Assembly (NCBI GenBank): GCA_028564705.1
Contig: JAPXFQ010002095.1
Span: forward strand, 1-64,000
Length of the DNA: 64,000 nt
Direction: 5' to 3'
Source: Apricaphanius iberus
Taxonomy: Eukaryota; Chordata; Actinopteri; Cyprinodontiformes; Aphaniidae
Shown here: one piece after another, positions 1 through 9,195 of the stretch
How positions within the stretch are numbered: position 1 is the stretch's first letter
Layout of the letters: each line of letters begins with the position of its first letter
The notes under the pieces: model-generated
Databases searched by the model: none
The model's input: only the letters and a program-made list of their open reading frames with translations
Told to the model about the DNA's origin: nothing
Position numbers and translations under genes: made by a program

Positions 1-2237
1 ACAGGACTCTGGTAAGAACAGTTGATTGGAAGGACTGTAGATTTTAACCAATTTATGGAATAGTCTGAAACTCTTGAGTAAGATTTTATTAACTCAATTA
101 CCTGATACAAGGAAGTTTGTGAATGCTGTAGAAAAAGTAGTACATCATCTGCGTATAAACTGATTTTATGTTCTATTTTGTTGCATTGTATACCTTTAAC
201 ATTATTATTTTGCCTGATTGCTGCTGCTAATGGTTCAATAAAAATAGCAAAGAGGGAGGGAGAAAGTGGACATCCCTGCCTGGTACCTCTCTGAAGAAAG
301 AACCTTGATGATGTTTGATTATTGGTCCTAATACATGCTGTTGGTGAGCTGTATAATATTTTTAACCAGTTTACAAAAGAATTACTGAATCCGAATTTAT
401 TTAAGGCTGCAAATAAAAATTTCCAGTTAACTCTATCAAATGCTTTTTCTGCATCTAAAGATAATATATTGGTTTGGACGTTTTTACAGTGGGAATAATC
501 TATTAAATCTATTAATCTACGTGAATTTGTGGAAGAGAGCCTACCTTTTATAAAACCTGTTTGATCCGGGTGGATTATTAGAGGTGTTATTTTCTCTATC
601 CTTCTTGCAAGAGCTTTGCAAATTATTTTCAGATCCACATTGATAAGAGAAATCGGACGATAACTGGTAGGAGACATAGGGTCTTTTCCTGGTTTTAATA
701 GAAGATTGATGTAGGCAGAATTCATGTTTGGTGGTATTCGACCATTTTCCTTTGTTTCCTGTAACATTTTGTAAAATGTTGGTGCCAGAATATTCCAGAA
801 TTCTTTATAGAACTCTGCTGGAAATCCATCTGGACCTGGAGCTTTATTATTAGGCATAGATTGGAGGGCCTCCTGGAGTTCAGACACTGTTAGCGGTGAA
901 TCCAGGGCCTTTGCTTGACTGTCTGAAAGTTTAGGAAGAGTTATTTTATCCAGAAATTGTACAATATCATTATTTGAAGGGTTTATCTCTGGTGTGTATA
1001 ACGTCTCATAAAATTCTTTGAAAGTGTTGTTTATTTTTTCAGGGTCATATATTATATTCCCAGTTTTGTCTTTGATTGCAGATATAGTTGTTTTTTCTTT
1101 ATTTATTTTTAACTGATTAGCTAAGAAGCTACCTGATTTATTACTATGTTCAAAGTTTTCTATTCTAAGTCTTTGGATTAAGAACTGCGTCCTTTTATTA
1201 ATAATTTCATTTAACTCTAATTTTGCTTTCCTTATTTTACTTAAGCTCTCTTTATCCAGGGAAGGTTCTAATGATTTAATAGTTTCTTCTAATTCCTGAA
1301 CATGTTTATTTTCTGTTCTCTTTTTATTTGATGAGAATGAAATTATTTTACCTCTAATCACAGCTTTCCCTGCTTCCCATAGAGTGGATGGCGACATACC
1401 AGGGAGATCATTAAATTCCATGTATGAAGCCCATTCTTTTTCAATATATTTAATAAATTCTTTATCCTTAAGTAATGATGTATTAAATCTCCAATTTTTA
1501 TATTGAAGGGTTGCAATTTTATTTGCTAAATTTAAAGAAACAGGAGCGTGATCGCTGATCACTATAGGATGTATCTCAGTGTCTGAAATGTCATTCAACA
1601 GTGAGCTGCTGACTAACAAATAGTCCAATCTAGAATAAGAATGATGTACGTTTGAGTAAAAAGTGTATTTTCTGTCGTTGGGATGAAGCGATCGCCATGC
1701 ATCGCAGAGTCCATAATCGCTCATGTACTGTTTAACTATATCTATGGATTGCCATCTGCGCTGAAACCCTGCTGTACTGAGCCTGTCTATTTCTTCATTT
1801 AGTCCAAAGTTGAAGTCTCCCCCAAGAACAAGTGAGCAATCCATGTGATTAGCCAGAACCGAGAAGAAAGTATGAAAGAATGAGGGGTCGTCAACATTTG
1901 GACCATATATACTAACTATACATAACTTTTGGTTATTTATAAATAGTTTTAATATTATAAATCTACCTTCTGGATCTGTAGCTGTGTCTATTACTTTAAA
2001 ATTAGTATTTCTATTTATTAATATTGCTACTCCTCGTTGTCTAGAGTTATAGCATGAAGAAAATATATTAGGATACTCTGGTGTTTTTAAATCATTAGCT
2101 GTTGAACTTGATTTATGAGTCTCCTGTAGTAAGACGACATCTGCCTTCAGTCTTGTAAGATGGTTGAAAATCTTAATGGTTTTATCTCTGCAGCTAGCGC
2201 CGCGAATATTCCATGTTATAAATTTTACAGGATTCAT
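1..2237 (-). CDS. L1 ORF2p: APE endonuclease-reverse transcriptase, C-terminus outside window
   Basis: An uninterrupted reading frame of about 745 codons starts at the ATG at 2237-2235 and runs off the window. ORF2p nicks the target and reverse-transcribes the L1 RNA in place. The N-terminus carries APE-type endonuclease motifs: ITWNIRGA near residue 7, QETH, GDFNFG, and SDHAPV. The RT domain follows with KAPGPDGFPAEFYK, SYRPISLINVDLK, LDAEKAFDRVNW, RQGCPLSPSLF and the catalytic YADD (codons at 141-155). All expected blocks are present in order and no stop codon was met when the whole stretch was translated. The rest of RT and the cysteine-rich C-terminus are beyond position 1. The first ATG after the spacer, just ahead of the endonuclease motif, sets the start. 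Confidence 0.93.
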   Translation of the reverse strand, partial: MNPVKFITWNIRGASCRDKTIKIFNHLTRLKADVVLLQETHKSSSTANDLKTPEYPNIFSSCYNSRQRGVAILINRNTNFKVIDTATDPEGRFIILKLFINNQKLCIVSIYGPNVDDPSFFHTFFSVLANHMDCSLVLGGDFNFGLNEEIDRLSTAGFQRRWQSIDIVKQYMSDYGLCDAWRSLHPNDRKYTFYSNVHHSYSRLDYLLVSSSLLNDISDTEIHPIVISDHAPVSLNLANKIATLQYKNWRFNTSLLKDKEFIKYIEKEWASYMEFNDLPGMSPSTLWEAGKAVIRGKIISFSSNKKRTENKHVQELEETIKSLEPSLDKESLSKIRKAKLELNEIINKRTQFLIQRLRIENFEHSNKSGSFLANQLKINKEKTTISAIKDKTGNIIYDPEKINNTFKEFYETLYTPEINPSNNDIVQFLDKITLPKLSDSQAKALDSPLTVSELQEALQSMPNNKAPGPDGFPAEFYKEFWNILAPTFYKMLQETKENGRIPPNMNSAYINLLLKPGKDPMSPTSYRPISLINVDLKIICKALARRIEKITPLIIHPDQTGFIKGRLSSTNSRRLIDLIDYSHCKNVQTNILSLDAEKAFDRVNWKFLFAALNKFGFSNSFVNWLKILYSSPTACIRTNNQTSSRFFLQRGTRQGCPLSPSLFAIFIEPLAAAIRQNNNVKGIQCNKIEHKISLYADDVLLFLQHSQTSLYQVIELIKSYSRVSDYSINWLKSTVLPINCSYQSP

Positions 2238-2646
2238 AGAGCTAAGATAAACCTTAGATATGTACTATCGCCAAGGATGAATATAGGTGTAATTTTGGTT
2301 TGTCCATGGGGTTGCCAGATTGAAAAAACCAGAAGCAGAGATAAAGCGAGGCAAATAATGCACCATACAGGTGTGTACAGAATGAAAGTATGATGGAAAA
2401 ACATGAATATGCCATGATAAAAGTCTGTGTGTGTGAGAGAGAAAAAGGAAAAAAGGTGATAAAGAGATTTGGTTGTACACATGTGAGAAAGATAATAGTG
2501 AAAAAGAAAAAATGAAAGAAAAAAAAAAAGTGCACAGCCCTGCCCCTACCCACATTAACAAACAAAAACAGCCTGCTGAGCTGTGCTTTTTTTAAAACTA
2601 TAGTTGTCTGATAAAGCTAATTCTGTCTTGGTTCTGTTAAATATGA
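2238..2646 (-). other. L1 inter-ORF spacer
   Basis: About 409 bp separate the ORF1 stop from the ORF2 start. On the plus strand the spacer is purine-rich (runs of gagagaaaaagg and an A12-like tract near 2520). No convincing coding frame is seen. A spacer this long implies ORF2 is reached by an unconventional translation route, as in other L1 elements, rather than by a short stop/start overlap. Confidence 0.6.
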
Positions 2647-3480
2647 CTAATAAAGCCAAGGAGTAACCTGAGGGTCCCTAAACAGCTGACCGTTAACATA
2701 CAGTTTATCCACACTAACCGTAGCCCTACTGCCCTCACTAATATGTTTTTTTCTAATTGGAAATAACACGCGTCTTCTGTCCAGGATTTCTTTCGGAAAC
2801 TGATCATTAACGCTGTAATTCGTCCCCCGTAGCTCTCTCCCGCGTCCTTTGACTTGTTCTTTTTGTTTAAAATGTTCAAATTTTGCAACAATTGGTCGCG
2901 GGCGGGTGTTGTTGTGTTTCTTACCTCCGAGTCGGTGAACCCGATGGAAGGTTATGCTTTTAACCGTGTCGTCTGGCAGTTTCAGTTGGTGTTGAATGAA
3001 CTTTCGCACGGCTACTTCAGCATCTTCCTCAGGCTGCTCTGGTATCCCCGAAAAAACAAGATTGTCCCTCATTGATCGGGCCTGGATGTCTAGGATAGAC
3101 TCCTTGAAGCTTTTGTTTTCTCCAGACAGCTGCTTCATTCCCTCGGTGAGTTTTTTAACGTCTTCTTTTAATGTTTGGTTTTCTGTAACTAGCGAAGCTA
3201 CTTGTTGTTGGCTGAACTCCAGCGATTCCCTCAAAGCCTGAAATTCTTTATGAAGAACCTCAACCAGCGCGAGACGGGCGTCCAGGCTGGTTAGCTTCTT
3301 GTCTATTGAGTCCAGGATGTCGCCGTAGCTTCTATCTGGCGAGTCGGTGGATGTGCTAGCCTCGGAACGAGTGCGCTTCTGCGACGGTGTGCTCGTTGTT
3401 GTATCTGAAGCAGGTTTCCGTGACTTACCCATAACGATGTTATCAAAGCACTCGTCTAGGTAGCACTCCAGCGAATCCAA
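2647..3480 (-). CDS. L1 ORF1p: trimeric RNA-binding chaperone (Transposase_22 type)
   Basis: A complete 277-aa ORF. ORF1p coats LINE RNA as a trimer and acts as a nucleic-acid chaperone in the retrotransposition particle. Residues 1-50 are a Ser/Thr-rich basic tail (GKSRKPASD, QKRTRSE). Residues about 57-137 show heptad-like Leu/Ile/Val spacing typical of a coiled coil. Residues 138-205 look like the RRM (RDNLVFSGIPE, then HRVHRLGGK), and 206-277 like the C-terminal domain (RGRELRGTNYSVNDQFP, RRRVLFPIRKK). The order coiled coil-RRM-CTD and the length fit fish L1 ORF1. The frame is intact. It lies upstream of ORF2 in the same element. Confidence 0.92.
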   Translation of the reverse strand: MDSLECYLDECFDNIVMGKSRKPASDTTTSTPSQKRTRSEASTSTDSPDRSYGDILDSIDKKLTSLDARLALVEVLHKEFQALRESLEFSQQQVASLVTENQTLKEDVKKLTEGMKQLSGENKSFKESILDIQARSMRDNLVFSGIPEQPEEDAEVAVRKFIQHQLKLPDDTVKSITFHRVHRLGGKKHNNTRPRPIVAKFEHFKQKEQVKGRGRELRGTNYSVNDQFPKEILDRRRVLFPIRKKHISEGSRATVSVDKLYVNGQLFRDPQVTPWLY

Positions 3481-3660
3481 TGTTTCCTCGTCCAGGTTGT
3501 TTAGAGAAAAAAAAAAGTAACTTGATGGTTATTTTAGAAGCTGCGTTTGATTCAAAATGATTGTCTTATTTTACCTGGGTGTATACATTACCACATAACC
3601 GCCATGTTCACCTATGCACAGCTCTCGCGAGAACTCAGCAGCTCATCCTCTCCCTCCCTC
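3481..3660 (-). promoter_or_regulatory. L1 5' UTR / putative internal promoter with BANP-like and YY1-like motifs
   Basis: Reading the minus strand, the 5' UTR holds the palindrome TCTCGCGAGA (3623-3632), the known BANP-type promoter motif, followed by CATGGCGG (about 3606-3599), which matches the core of a YY1 site. Both lie 110-150 bp upstream of ORF1, where an L1 internal promoter belongs. YY1 sites at the very 5' end set start position in mammalian L1; applying that here is inference. Confidence 0.5.
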
Positions 3661-5729
3661 TATCAAGACCCAACAACTTGAAGTATAACAATGCTGGGCA
3701 GACAGTGGGCCTCTGGTCAGAAAATTAATAGACTTGCTCTCACTTGGGCCCAAAATGTCTTATTTAGCTGTCCCTGTCAGGAGAAGGTTCAATCAATAGC
3801 CTCCATGATGAATCAGGGCTGTGATGCTGAGGCTGATGCAAGCAACATGTAACATATGGATTAATATCTTTCTGTCCCCGGAGACTCACAGGAGAGACAT
3901 TCATCTCTCCGTCTGAAGGACCAGAGACACATTGTGAGGACTTCCTGCTGCTATATTACCACTTTTATTAAAATCAGCTCTGGGACGCCCAGTAAAGCAC
4001 AACAGAAATCCTCCTCAGTCATCTATCTGGATAATTCCTTTACCTCCTGCTCTTTCCTTCCTCCTCCTCAGTGACATCAGCAGGGTGATGGATGACATTA
4101 CCCGGCAGGGATTCAGCGAGCAGCGTTATCATGGAGCAGGTATTAGCATGGAGCCTCACAGTCCCTTCCCAGCCCATCGATTTGTGCTGCTGCCTGACCC
4201 TAACCTCCTAAAGGGGCCCTAACGGTGGAGGAATTGAGCCACGCTACAAACCCTGGGGATAAACTTTGCCTGGGCCCCGGCCCTTTATCATCCTTATTCA
4301 TCCCTGCTGTCTGCCTTCATCCTCCCCTCTGCACTGTCCTAACTTTCTCTCCACCTCAGCCTTTCTGCTGATCTCGTTCAACTTTTTTAGCACACTCATT
4401 TATTGATAATACTATTAAAAAAAACATTACAGGTGAAACTCAGAAAAATGTTATATCATGCAAAAGTTCAGTTATTTCAGTAATTCAACTTCAGCTTTTG
4501 TAAACTGATTATTCTGATAATTAACTAATCACCAACTATTTTGCTGATTAGTCGACGAATTCACGTATAAACTGTATGTTATTGCAGCAGTACGCAGCTA
4601 CTCTAATATAACAGTGTTATCTCTAAGTATTATGTAGTATCAAAAATACTGACTATTAAGATAACTTATTTAAAAGGTATGAACTAATTATAAAATAAAA
4701 CAGTGTTACAACAGACAAATAATGTGTGTCAAGGGTATTACAATTAGCATCACTACTGTTAATGTTGCAGCTATCAAATAATACAAAATAATCTTCAGTC
4801 ATAAGCTTCATTAGAACCACTGTAATAATACATTAAAGTCAATTTCAGTCCAAACATGAAGCAACTCGGTCTGATTTCATCATTTCAATTTAATGAGATG
4901 CTTATTGATGCTGCAGTTGTGTTACGTCACCATGCAGGTTAATGTTTAAACTCACAGGGAAGACCCCTAAATATTGCACTCATCTAAGATATGATATTTG
5001 AACACTGGAGAAGCAACAAAGTTATATATAACCTAAAGTGCAGTGATTGGACGGCTTCATATTGACAGAAGAAATTAAGGGATTAAGATCTTAGAGGATG
5101 ATGAAATTATCACCTGCTATATTACTACCAGTGATGAAAGGTCAGTCAGTGCTGCAGTTATACTGCTGCCAAATTAATATGGACTTGTTCAAACTGCTTA
5201 AGGTCAAAGATATTGATTATTCTTCTTGTAAGGGAACATGGTGTGCATGTCTGTCATTGTTTCTTGGGAGGTTAGTGTTTTGTAAAACTGAATGTTTCAA
5301 CTAATTATATGGCTGTAGAAAATATAAAATTATTCCAAAAATGATAAAGTTCCTAAATCAATCAGCCTCATGCTTTGTTAACATTTATCTGAGCAATGAA
5401 GTCTTTACTTTTCTATTCACTAAATCCTTGGCCATAAAGATAACTTTCATGGGTTTCCTGTTCCTTAGGATTTAAAGGTTTTTAAAATCAAAAATGAATA
5501 TTAGCATTTAAAAACTAAAATAACATGAGCTGATAAGTTAAATCAAGAATTACATTGATTATTGGATTAATGATTTATAGTTAAAAGCAGTATTATTTTA
5601 GCCAGTCGTTGGATGTTTACATCTGGGTAGCTTGGCATATATAGCAAAAGCCAGCAGCTGAAGCCGATTGGGGGGAATGCAGCCAGCTAGGTTTCCCTGA
5701 GCTATCACTGTAGTTAGGATGCTATAGGC
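3661..5729. other. Unassigned DNA; possible conserved non-coding block at about 3950-4350
   Basis: No gene or recognisable transposon. The part at 3950-4350 is more GC-balanced than its surroundings and has no obvious repeat character. From about 4380 to 5700 the DNA is AT-rich with scattered short open frames that look random. Alignment to other fish would be needed to call the GC-balanced block a conserved element. Confidence 0.3.
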
Positions 5730-6856
5730 TAATGGTGCATTCACACCAACCCAAAACGGCAGCATCAGTTGCGGCAAGATTACATGTAAAGTCTACTGTA
5801 GTAGACTTACTGTAGTAATGTCATTATACATGTACAGTAGTAGCAGTTTAAAAGTTCTCATTCAGAGTAAACGCCGGACGAATGGCGTGCCTTTTCCAGC
5901 CCATTAACAGCAGAGTTCCCTCCAAATCCCAGTGGCCGGAGTGGCCTCCCGTCTTTCTCGTGGGAGTGTCAAAGTTTTACTGCAACTCCACCCATTAATT
6001 GAAATACAGAGTATGACCAGGAGATGGCGCTTCTCTCACAGAATTCTCATCGACATGATGTTATTATCACGTCCACTGAAGAAAAACCATTTTGGATGTA
6101 ACAACACAAACTGCTCACTTTTTTGTAATTAACCTGCTTCTTCTATTGTCAAAGTTTATCATAGGCTCCATAAACTTAAGTTCTCCTAACACGGGCCAAA
6201 CTTCACCAAATGAGTTCTGTAAAACATTATAACAAGTAGCCTTAAACGTTATATCTGTAAACAATTTGATTTATTTCTATGAACCTAAAGTATAACTTTT
6301 TTAAAACCTAATGTACTTTCCTTTAATTTTGTGATAAACTCGTGTTTTTTTATGTTATTGTTGTTGGATGAAAATGACAGAGTTCCACAACACAAAACAA
6401 CGTAATAGCCTATTTATAATATTTATGCAATCACATGACTATTCGGCTCACCACGGAATGTTTGCAACACCAGAATAAACCTGGTTACATGCTGTAGCGA
6501 TGGGGAGCAAAGCTTGGTGGGGGGATGCTTGAAGATGGTAATGAGATACACAACGCAAAAACAGCGTAATAGCGTATTTATCATATTTATCAATTTATAT
6601 ATTTTATAATAAATTCTTAATTAAGTTGTTGTGTATATTATATATTAATTGTAAACTTAAACATTAGTTTACTTAAACATTCTAAAATAAAGCGTTGTGA
6701 AATTCATATTAAATTAAATAATTTCAAACAGAGAGTTGTTTTCTGCTTCATTGTTTTCTCCAAAATGCATTGTATCAACACTGCGTTTGTATGCGACTCT
6801 GATCTGTGCGGGTCAGATTCTGGTCAGTGAAGCACTCGGCGAATTTGTGGTGGTAG

Positions 6857-6858
<2 letters not shown>

Positions 6859-6889
<31 letters not shown>
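6859..6889. repeat. (GT)n microsatellite
   Basis: About 15 uninterrupted GT units inside the Tc1/mariner-type element. Confidence 0.95.
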
Positions 6890-6892
<3 letters not shown>

Positions 6893-7634
6893 ATGCAGGG
6901 TGGGGACAAAGAAAAAAAAAATTAAAAACATGTGCGTTGTTGTTTTAGCCACATCTGGTTGACAAAAAGGTTGATATCCACTGTAATGGGTTAGACACAT
7001 TGGTTTGAATGGTGACAAAGCTAAATGTGCCTGGATAATTGCAGCAGATTAGTTGTGAAATGTTTACAATAACAACAGAATAGACATGGTTACATACTGT
7101 AGGGATGGTCACGAAAGCTTGGTGGGGGGATGCTTGGAGATGGTAATGTTCTTTAGGAGGTGTGAATGATCTGGAGTCTATGGTGTGTTGTTAAGTTGGG
7201 GGTTGCATTCAGGATGATCATCAGCGAGTACAATAGGTTAGCCAGCTTTACTCTATAGAAACATTTGACTTGTATTAACTTATAGTGGCAATGAGTCCCT
7301 GACATCCTATGTGCAGTATGTACTCTTGTTCTCTGTTAAAAAGCACTCCACAAACTTCTTACTAAAAGTAGCCTTGTTACTGTTACGATAACTTGGTGTC
7401 ACCATCTTAGCAGATGTTCTGCGGATGAGAATCCCTACTGCACACACCATTTTTAATTTTTATTTATTTTCATTCCGTTTATTTCATTCCGTGACATTGA
7501 GGCAAAAACAAAAGACACAAACCATTATTTGCCGCTTGGTGAACATTTATTATTTAAACAACATAACAGGAAATGGAAAAGAAGTGCGGTAGGCCTATTT
7601 TTTTTATTTTTACTATACATGACCACCACAACTT

Positions 7635-7952
7635 TTATTTTCCACTGTGCCCCCCTTCGTTTTCAATAACACACCTCACAACTTTTGACAGTCCTGTGAT
7701 AAGTCTGTTGCAAAAGTTCACATTGACTCTTGTGTCCCAAAACCTATGTATGGCGTCAACAAGCTCCTGCTTGGTACCTGGCTTAGCCTCCTTCCGAATA
7801 AAATCTTTCATTGAGTGCCAAACAAGCTCAATGGGATTAAAGTCTGGTGACTCTGGCGGAGTTTTCACCCAGTTGATCCCCTCAGACGCCATGTACGCTC
7901 CAGCAGCGGTGTGTTTAAAATCACTGCTCCTCCCCGTGGACAAAAGAGGCAT
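7635..7952 (-). pseudogene. Tc1/IS630-type DDE transposase, C-terminal fragment
   Basis: A 105-codon frame matches the C-terminal end of DDE_3 transposases. SSDFKHT stands where the family has a conserved D-N-D-P-K-H-T block, so the aspartate region is altered. It is followed by TPPESPDFNPIELVWHSMK, in which the Glu of NPIE is the third catalytic residue. The tail (RFWDTRVNVNFCNRLI, then VIENEGGHSG) also fits this family. The N-terminal helix-turn-helix and first Asp are absent, so this cannot be an active transposase. Confidence 0.8.
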
Positions 7953-8177
7953 TGCAGCTGGTTTTCACTCAGGCTCCTTGGGGGCGAGGCCTCACTGAAG
8001 ACGTCATAGCGGGGGATTACATTACCACCACGGACCTGTCAGGGACCTTTGACGGATCAGGCACGTACCAGTCAAGGGCCAGTCAAGGACCAATCATGGA
8101 AACATGAGAACTTTTAAACTGCTACTACTGTATCTTGAATGAAGCGCGGGTCCAGTGAAAACATTTTCAACAAACGC

Positions 8178-8420
8178 AGATTTAAAAAATCATAAATAAC
8201 ACTTACCGAAGTCAGATGGACAGGCACTCCTAAGGAGGAACGGAGAACCTGTAGTTGGTGTCCTGGTAGGAGATTTGAGCTCCGATGCGGCCGAGGAGGT
8301 CGTAAAATTAGGCGCGGGACAGACGGAAGTAGCGCTGAAAGCGAACCTCATCCATACGCAGCTCCTGGAGCAAATGGTTAAACTCCTGATGCAGACAAAC
8401 TGTGGGGCGTGAACGCAGCA
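8178..8420 (-). pseudogene. HARBI1-like transposase exon fragment, left inverted copy
   Basis: On the minus strand the translation gives FNHLLQELRMDEVRFQRYFRLSR, a stop, then DTNYRFSVPP, matching the N-terminal region of Harbinger transposases. It ends in a splice-donor-like CGGTAAGTG. It is a mirror copy of 8662-8874 and shares the same in-frame TAA after the RLSRA block. Confidence 0.75.
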
Positions 8421-9195
8421 TTATGGTGCATTTAGACCAAGAGCTTTATCAGTGTCAGGCAAAGCTCACAAAGCATCTAGTTTGACGCTTCTATTTTGAA
8501 GCTTGCAAAGTCTGCCACTTCTGAGCAAAAAAACAACGCAGAGGCAGAGCTTCTTCTGTTGCCGTACGTTCTACACTGTCTTCGCTAGACAGCGTAGACT
8601 TCGGCAACATCAGAGCCGTTTGTGGATACACCCTATTCTACAGATGCGTTCTGAGTTTGGGGTGTTTAACCATTTGCTCCAGGAGCTACGTATGGATGAG
8701 CTTCGCTTTCAGCGGTACTTCCGTCTGTCCCGCGCCTAATTTTACGACCTCCTGGTCCGCATCGGAGCTTAAATCTCCTACCGGGACACCAACTACAGGC
8801 GCTCTATTCCTCCAGAAGAGCGCCTGTCCATCTGTCTTCGGTAAGTGTTATTTAAGATTTTTTAAATCTGCGTTTTCTAAACATAAAATGTAGGTTTTTC
8901 CTGCTCCCGCTACATTCAAAATACGTGTAGTGACATCGCTACAATTATAAGCTCTGATTGGTTAAGGCGCCGCTTCAGGGCCGTCAGCACCGTCAAAAGT
9001 TCAACTAGGTGATCTTCTGCGCTGCTGGCTTTATGGGCTTTGAAGCATGAAAAGCAGGAAAAGCTTGAAAAGTTGACGGAGCCAAAGCTCACAAAGCGCC
9101 GCAGAGACTGAGACGCTCCTCCAACGGCCTCCGCCGTAGACTTAACATGTAATCATGACGTTGCTGACAAAGTCCTTGGTCTGAATGCAGCATAA
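8421..9195. mobile_element. PIF/Harbinger non-autonomous element, 769 bp
   Basis: The element spans 8424-9192. The left end TGGTGCATTTAGACCAAG and the inverted right end TGCTGCATTCAGACCAAG match closely. It is flanked by TTA (8421-8423) and TAA (9193-9195). Its left TTA is the same triplet that closes the element to the left, so the two were inserted back to back. It carries a transposase exon remnant on the plus strand and the subterminal block tagacttaacatgtaat near the right end. Confidence 0.75.
8651..8874 (+). pseudogene. HARBI1-like transposase exon fragment, right inverted copy
   Basis: Plus-strand translation gives FGVFNHLLQELRMDELRFQRYFRLSRA, then a TAA, then frames resembling LLVRIG and RDTNYRRSIPPEERLSICLR, followed by a GGTAAGTG donor. 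This is the N-terminal region of a PIF/Harbinger transposase. The catalytic DDE part is absent. It forms a long inverted repeat (about 210-bp arms) with 8178-8387. Confidence 0.78.

Larger units (their letters stand above)
1..3660 (-). mobile_element. L1/Tx1-like LINE, 5' portion, continues past window start
   Basis: A non-LTR retrotransposon on the minus strand, in order 5' UTR (about 3660-3481), ORF1 (3480-2647), a 409-bp spacer and ORF2 (2237 to beyond position 1). The two-ORF plan, a coiled-coil RNA-binding ORF1 and an APE endonuclease plus RT in ORF2 are diagnostic of the L1 clade. Neither ORF has an internal stop or frameshift in the visible part, which suggests a young insertion. The 3' end, poly-A and target duplication lie outside the window, so full length cannot be proven. 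The exact 5' end is uncertain; 3640-3670 is an estimate. Confidence 0.9.
5833..8132 (-). mobile_element. Tc1/mariner (IS630)-superfamily element, 2.3 kb, decayed
   Basis: Two perfect 27-bp terminal inverted repeats at 5835-5861 and 8104-8130 begin CAGTAGTAGCAGTTTAAAAG and are flanked on both sides by TA, the target duplication of this superfamily. Inside is a transposase C-terminus on the minus strand (7952-7635). Only about 180 bp lie between that fragment and the right TIR, so the N-terminal DNA-binding part is missing. The interior has duplicated blocks (near 6385/6550 and 6485/7100) and a GT repeat. Confidence 0.82.
5730..8423. mobile_element. PIF/Harbinger non-autonomous element split by a Tc1/mariner-type insertion
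   Basis: The left end at 5733 reads TGGTGCATTCACACC. The right end at 8420, read inward on the minus strand, is TGCTGCGTTCACGCC (12 of 15 matches). The flanking triplets are TAA (5730-5732) and TTA (8421-8423), in line with the TWA target duplication of PIF/Harbinger. Near the left end it shares the subterminal block gattacatgtaaagtct with the elements at 8424 and 11801. Removing the nested element at 5835-8132 leaves about 390 bp, similar in size to its relatives. The right part carries a decayed transposase exon on the minus strand. Confidence 0.7.
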
